From Owenia fusiformis (taxonomy: Eukaryota > Annelida > Polychaeta > Sabellida > Oweniidae): a DNA stretch of 58,000 nt. Shown here in pieces: positions 54,301 to 58,000 of the stretch; position 1 is the first letter of the stretch; every line of letters starts with the position of its first letter. The notes beneath the pieces are model-generated. The model did no database searches. It saw nothing but the letters and a program-made list of their open reading frames with translations, and was not told the origin of the DNA. Position numbers and translations under genes: made by a program. Location of the stretch: the NCBI GenBank assembly GCA_903813345.2, contig CAIIXF020000691.1:1-58000 (forward strand). Direction: 5' to 3'.

Positions 54301-57300
54301 TCTGGCGTAGTCCTTATTTTAGGTTACATTCAAGTACCACCCTACATGTCCAAGCAGTGCCTGTGGACGAAATGAAAACCCACCTCATGGGATTTGTTTG
54401 TTTTGACAATGTTCATGTATTCTACCATTGATCTGGCATATTCCTTATTTTAGGTTACATTCAAGTACCACCCTACATGTCCAAGCAGTGCCTGTGGACG
54501 AAATGAAAACCCACCTCATGGAATTTGTTTGTTTTGACAATGTTCATGTATTCTACCATTGATCTGGCATATTCCTTATTTTAGGTTACATTCAAGTACC
54601 ACCCTACATGTCCAAGCAGTGCTTATGGATGAAATGAAAACCCACCTCATGGGATTTGTATGTTTGGACAATGTTAATGCATTCTACCATTAATCTGGCA
54701 TATTCCTTAATTTAGGTTACATTCAAGTACCACCCTACATGTCCAAGCAGTGCTTGTGGACGTAATGAAACACCACCTCATGGAATATGTTTGTTTGGAC
54801 AATGTTCATGTATTCTACCCTGGGAAGGAGAGTCGTGTCAGGATATTGTAATTGCTCCATTGTTTAAAGAGGTTAATCTCACCTCTGCCCGGGAAGGGAA
54901 GAGATATCAAGCTCAAATGGATATAAAAAAGGTACTGTATAATTGAGTATAAATTATGCATAGAGTACATATGCAAATTCATTCCATATAATTGTATAGT
55001 ATATATATTATAGTAATTGTTGTATTAAGCTCTTAAAGTTTCAATGGATAAATTACAAATATGTAACGATAACTATAAGGCATCGTTTTCATCACGTTGA
55101 TATCATTGCAGGGAACTAGACCAGTAACATGGCAGCTGCTGAATGGGCCTTCAGGAATGTCTCTTGATCCAAGATCCGGTTTATTGATTTGGCTTAGGAC
55201 TGTGGCACAGAAAGAACCTTATGTAAGTACAAGATGGGGTGTACCGTGATACAAAGTTAAAAGGTTATTATGCCATCAATTGGTAGCTTGTATCCTTGAT
55301 AAAACGAGGAAGAGCGGGTAACAATTAATTTATCCCCTAGTTGTGATGCAAAATGAATACTAATAACTGTTTTTGAAGTTAGAGATTATGCACTGCTCGT
55401 GTAAGATTACTTTTTATATTATTGAAACATTATTCCAAGATATGAGTATGAGATATGAGAGAAAAATTCTGTCACTGAAAGGCGGGCCGTCTATTTACAA
55501 ATCCGCCGTGTCTTTGTATCACATCATATCTCATCACATCACGTCTCAGTGATTTGATTCTGCAAAGCATAGGATATTTTTGACATAGTATGTACTGTAA
55601 ACATGAGCTTAACATAAGAATAATGCATCTTAGTCAATGAGAATTTCGTATAACAATCGTTGATAGCTATCATATTAAAGACCCATATTAAACACTCTCC
55701 GTATTTATTAAAAGAGCTTATTAAATATGAAGTCTGCATGATAGTGAGAGGAATTTTTTCCTTTCTGTTAAGGACGTCCGCATGCGGGTAGAAAATGCTA
55801 TTGGTTCAGACATCTACAACTTTAAGCTGAACATCCCATTAAGCTACAATGGTACAGTGACGTCAGTGTCTGTCAATGGTATTTTACCACAACCTTCGGA
55901 AGTCTACATTTATGGTTACGTTGACCTTTTTGAAGAGGAATGGGACAATAAAAGAGGAACAGTGCTGGTGCACATTTGGTAACTTATATTTACAATTAGA
56001 TAGAGGTACTGCATATAGATAACATAAGAATCAATCACTAATATATCTCTGTTTCGTCGTGTGTAGCTTTTCATTGTTAAAGGTCGTCATAATGAAGAAA
56101 CAAATCCTCATTATTGAACCTTGCCGAGGTTGTTGTCAGGGTATTCGTTTTAGAGCAGAAGGCTTTTATTTTACTATATTGACTTGAGCAATATGTGACG
56201 CTATGGTTGCGGGCCTTAGTCGCGGGCTAAAATGGATATATCAGCCTGGTATTGTTTTCAGAAAAATGAGATATCCATATAGTGCGTATAATTTTTGCTT
56301 CGGGGACAGTTTTTACTATTTCAGCCCTTTGAAATGATATTATTGTTATATTATCCAAAACAATAATCTCTTGTAACTTCCCGTTGTTGTTTAAGGAATT
56401 CACGATTTATACATGGGCTAATAATGTATCATTCTAATTGTTTAAATTTATCTTTAAAATGTTTCCTTGTCAAAGTCCCTCTTCGTAAATTCTTTTCTCA
56501 TTTGTACTTGATATTAGCGTAAAGAACAAAGGAAGAATTCGTAAAATACCGGCACTTACCGATCTGGTAGAAAGAGGCCGCTTTGCAGCAGTCTATTACC
56601 CGAATCCTGCAGACAGTGGTTTATTCGAAGTTGTAAGTAAAAGCAACCATATTTCACATTGCCAAATTAACATTAATTCCAATATTGTTCATTTATTGCT
56701 ATATAATTACACATTTATATTTTTTGACAGGGTGCCCGACACCCGTCTGAAGACAGGTGTACTAATCAAGCCCAATGGACAGTGCTGGGGGTGCAAGTGC
56801 AGCCTGCAAGTGCCTATCACAGACGATTTTTAGATGATAGCAAGTTGACAAAAGTGGCTCAGCTTGTTAATACTGGCTCTCTGCCACTATATAACATAAC
56901 GGTTCAGGTATACAATAGTTTTGAAATTACATAAACTAAAAAAGGTTGTATATAACTCAGCTGTATAACAATATTGAAGCTTTAATAGCTTTAAATTCTA
57001 AGAACTATATTATATCTTAATGGTCAGTAAATTCACGTATGTCTTGATTAATAGACAGCAATTTTGTGGTTTAAAGGTGACAGCATGATTTTCAGTATTC
57101 AGTAGGTTTAAGTAAACATTATATCCAATTGAATGTCCAATTAAAAGTAATTTAGAAATCCCTGAAAGGTTACCTCAATGTTATGAATTATCCGTTTAAG
57201 TTGAGAGGATTTGGACCACCTCTTAGAAGTCTTGTCGTCAGACCAAATAACAGAACAATTGACAGTGATAAAATGTTTCTGTCTGAGCTATCTGCTGGCC

Positions 57301-58000
57301 AAAGTGTGCCATTTGATATTGAACTAGACGCTAGTGGGGCCGTGCGAGGGAGGATTGGTATCATATTTACTTCTCAGTCTGGGACAGTTGCTATATACTG
57401 GTTAAATCTAAGGCTCGATGTTCGGACACCGTTGCTTAGAGCGAACCCCAATTTCCTCTCTACAAGTGTGAATAGAAGGGAGCAAAAGAGTTTTGAGGTA
57501 AACATGTACTTTTTATAATATTGACTACTAAAAAACAATTCGATGTTGTTGAAATAATTCGACACTAATTGTAGTTTTTGGGATATGTCATACAATAACA
57601 AACAACCTCTTTCTTGTTCATTTACATCGTATTGCTCAATCATTATATTTCCCTTTCATGTTTTTCATTGTAGATTGATATTACCAATGAAGGAATTATT
57701 TCTGCTCAGAATGTAAAGGTTGAACTGAGTGGCGATCCATTGATGTCTCTTATATCTTTTTCCCCTGAATCAGGTAGGCATAGATAAAAATCATAGTGGG
57801 AAATTCCATCTGGAACCATAGTTTTAAAGTAAAAGTTGTCTTTGACACATTTTCTGCTCTTGGTCAGATCACAGTTTGAATGCTATCATATTCTTCTAGT
57901 GCTTTAAGTTTAGGTCTCCAGTTAAACTGAATGAAATGAAAATTGTACAAATAACATAATCCTTACAATTTTACAGAAAATTCTACCATTAACCAAGATG
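36282..58000 (+). CDS. Giant bark/anakonda-like multidomain protein, copy 2 (continues past window)
   Basis: Same exon chain as copy 1 through residue 3026, then the full 342-base exon at 57156-57497, exon 57674-57773 and the start of exon 57977 onward: about 3,180 residues in view and still open. C-terminal residues in view repeat the beta-sandwich theme (SPVFD-like strands such as [20 protein letters not shown] and [20 protein letters not shown]). No transmembrane helix is reached, so whether the protein is anchored must be read downstream. This is the copy joined to the ancestral 3' end and so the likelier functional full-length gene. The GA donor at 49533 is shared with copy 1. Confidence 0.82.
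36789..36986. mobile_element. hAT-like MITE (copy 2)
   Basis: Counterpart of 6861-7058 with both TTTAGACC flanks. Confidence 0.63.
37083..37400 (-). mobile_element. tRNA-derived SINE (copy 2)
   Basis: Counterpart of 7155-7472, tail length unchanged. Confidence 0.78.
38159..39502 (+). CDS. Giant gene copy 2: FAMeT-like domain, two exons
   Basis: Exons 38159-38461 and 39368-39502. The decayed exon duplicate is also retained between them at 39159-39286. Confidence 0.85.
39159..39286 (+). pseudogene. Decayed FAMeT second-exon duplicate (copy 2)
   Basis: Counterpart of 9231-9358, with the same stop after [10 protein letters not shown]. Confidence 0.78.
39706..40859 (+). CDS. Giant gene copy 2: F5/8C domain, three exons
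   Basis: Exons 39706-39798, 40315-40556 and 40737-40859. The tRNA-like fragment recurs at 40118-40198. Confidence 0.92.
41097..41531 (+). repeat. 148-bp triple leader-exon array (copy 2)
   Basis: Units at 41097, 41245 and 41393, unchanged in number and period from copy 1. Confidence 0.88.
41393..41764 (+). CDS. Giant gene copy 2: beta-helix unit 1 leader, two exons
   Basis: Exons 41393-41531 and 41657-41764. Confidence 0.85.
42119..43474 (+). CDS. Giant gene copy 2: beta-helix 1 exon
   Basis: Counterpart of 12191-13546; the translation is the same. Confidence 0.92.
43782..45649 (+). CDS. Giant gene copy 2: beta-helix unit 2 exons
   Basis: Exons 43782-43886 (second leader), 43998-45109 (helix) and 45295-45649 (NWWG cap and unit 3 leader). 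Confidence 0.9.
45826..45918 (+). CDS. Giant gene copy 2: unit 3 second leader exon
   Basis: Counterpart of 15898-15990; followed by an intron with a MITE at 46665-46796 and a G10 run. Confidence 0.82.
46665..46796. mobile_element. GC-rich palindromic MITE D (copy 2)
   Basis: Counterpart of 16738-16869; the end fragment is at 46608-46624. Confidence 0.78.
47286..49101 (+). CDS. Giant gene copy 2: SRCR and beta-helix 3, two exons
   Basis: Exons 47286-47432 and 47553-49101; six SRCR cysteines intact. Confidence 0.94.
49459..49532 (+). CDS. Giant gene copy 2: unit 4 leader exon with GA donor
   Basis: The intron again begins GAAAGT at 49533, so the change predates the duplication or was copied by the assembly. 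Confidence 0.7.
49804..50331 (+). CDS. Giant gene copy 2: unit 4 second leader and PAN exon
   Basis: Exons 49804-49908 and 50074-50331. Confidence 0.88.
50634..51925 (+). CDS. Giant gene copy 2: beta-helix 4 and EGF 1
   Basis: Counterpart of 20707-21998. Confidence 0.93.
52980..53714 (+). CDS. Giant gene copy 2: EGF 2-4 and IPT/TIG
   Basis: Exons 52980-53244 and 53389-53714. Confidence 0.92.
53799..54846 (+). repeat. 131-bp eight-unit exon array (copy 2)
   Basis: Eight units starting at 53799 and ending in the working exon at 54716. The unit count and the internal stops are the same as in copy 1, notable for a tandem array that would be expected to change quickly. Confidence 0.95.
54716..54931 (+). 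CDS. Giant gene copy 2: EGF 5 exon
   Basis: Counterpart of 24789-25004. Confidence 0.9.
55112..56907 (+). CDS. Giant gene copy 2: Ig-like and beta-sandwich exons
   Basis: Exons 55112-55222, 55773-55978, 56518-56632 and 56731-56907, with phases as in copy 1. Confidence 0.78.
57156..57497 (+). CDS. Giant gene: full beta-sandwich exon across the duplication edge
   Basis: 342 bases, phase 0 to 0 (GAG|GTAAAC). The first 95 bases are duplicated at 27229; the rest is unique. Encodes [60 protein letters not shown] and [20 protein letters not shown]. The content is alternating beta strands as in NEW3/CARDB-type adhesion modules. Confidence 0.85.
57674..58000 (+). CDS. Giant gene: next two exons, last one cut by window end
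   Basis: Exon 57674-57773 (phase 0 to 1) encodes [20 protein letters not shown], then [13 protein letters not shown]. Exon 57977 onward encodes ENSTINQD in the matching phase and runs off the window. The N-E-G and V-K-V-E-L pattern repeats the preceding beta-sandwich style. Confidence 0.8.

Larger units (their letters stand above)
27324..57250. repeat. Large tandem duplication, copy 2
   Basis: From 29928 onward this matches bases 1-27323. The stretch 27324-29927 has no partner inside the window but should match sequence just left of base 1 if the copies are directly adjacent. Right of 57250 the giant-gene exon continues in frame, so copy 2 is joined to the original downstream flank. Confidence 0.93.

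Overview
This is eukaryotic, AT-rich animal DNA. The genes are split by GT-AG introns, intronic transposon relics are frequent, and the proteins are metazoan extracellular mosaics. The module mix (farnesoic-acid-methyltransferase-like, discoidin, SRCR, PAN, EGF, IPT/TIG and a right-handed beta-helix) points to a marine invertebrate, most plausibly a lophotrochozoan such as a mollusc. The species cannot be fixed from the sequence alone.

Layout. Almost the whole window is two head-to-tail copies of one unit of about 29.93 kb. Copy 1 runs from before the left edge to 27323 and copy 2 from 27324 to 57250. Sequence after 57250 is single-copy here. The window opens about 2.6 kb into copy 1, so 27324-29927 stands for what should lie just left of base 1. 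To map copy 1 to copy 2 add 29927 before base 944, 29930 to about 1410, 29929 to about 6130, 29928 to about 16590, and 29927 after that. The offset changes only at four poly-G runs. I saw one substitution (3997 versus 33926).

Each unit holds a head-to-head gene pair. On the minus strand is a small gene for a predicted 221-residue type I membrane protein: signal peptide, one sushi/CCP domain, one transmembrane helix, and a cytoplasmic tail with a twice-repeated motif. On the plus strand is a giant gene of about 30 exons encoding more than 3,100 residues in copy 2 and running off the right edge. Its order is: signal peptide, FAMeT-like domain, F5/8C (discoidin) domain, four leader-plus-beta-helix units, five EGF-like domains with an IPT/TIG domain between the fourth and fifth, then Ig-like beta-sandwich modules. 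An SRCR domain is inserted in beta-helix unit 3 and a PAN/apple domain in unit 4. The plan recalls the insect protein bark beetle/anakonda but has more modules. A compact region with opposed TATA boxes (about 3600-3760, 33529-33689) lies between the two starts.

The duplication junction cuts the copy 1 giant gene inside an exon. Copy 1 would end after nine novel residues at a stop at 27349-27351, whereas copy 2 continues. Introns carry a TTAA-flanked foldback element, a GC-rich palindromic MITE family, a hAT-like MITE, a tRNA-derived SINE and three separate arrays of partial exon duplication. One intron of the giant gene starts with GA instead of GT in both copies. The near-identity of the copies fits either a very recent segmental duplication or an assembly artefact, and the sequence alone cannot decide.
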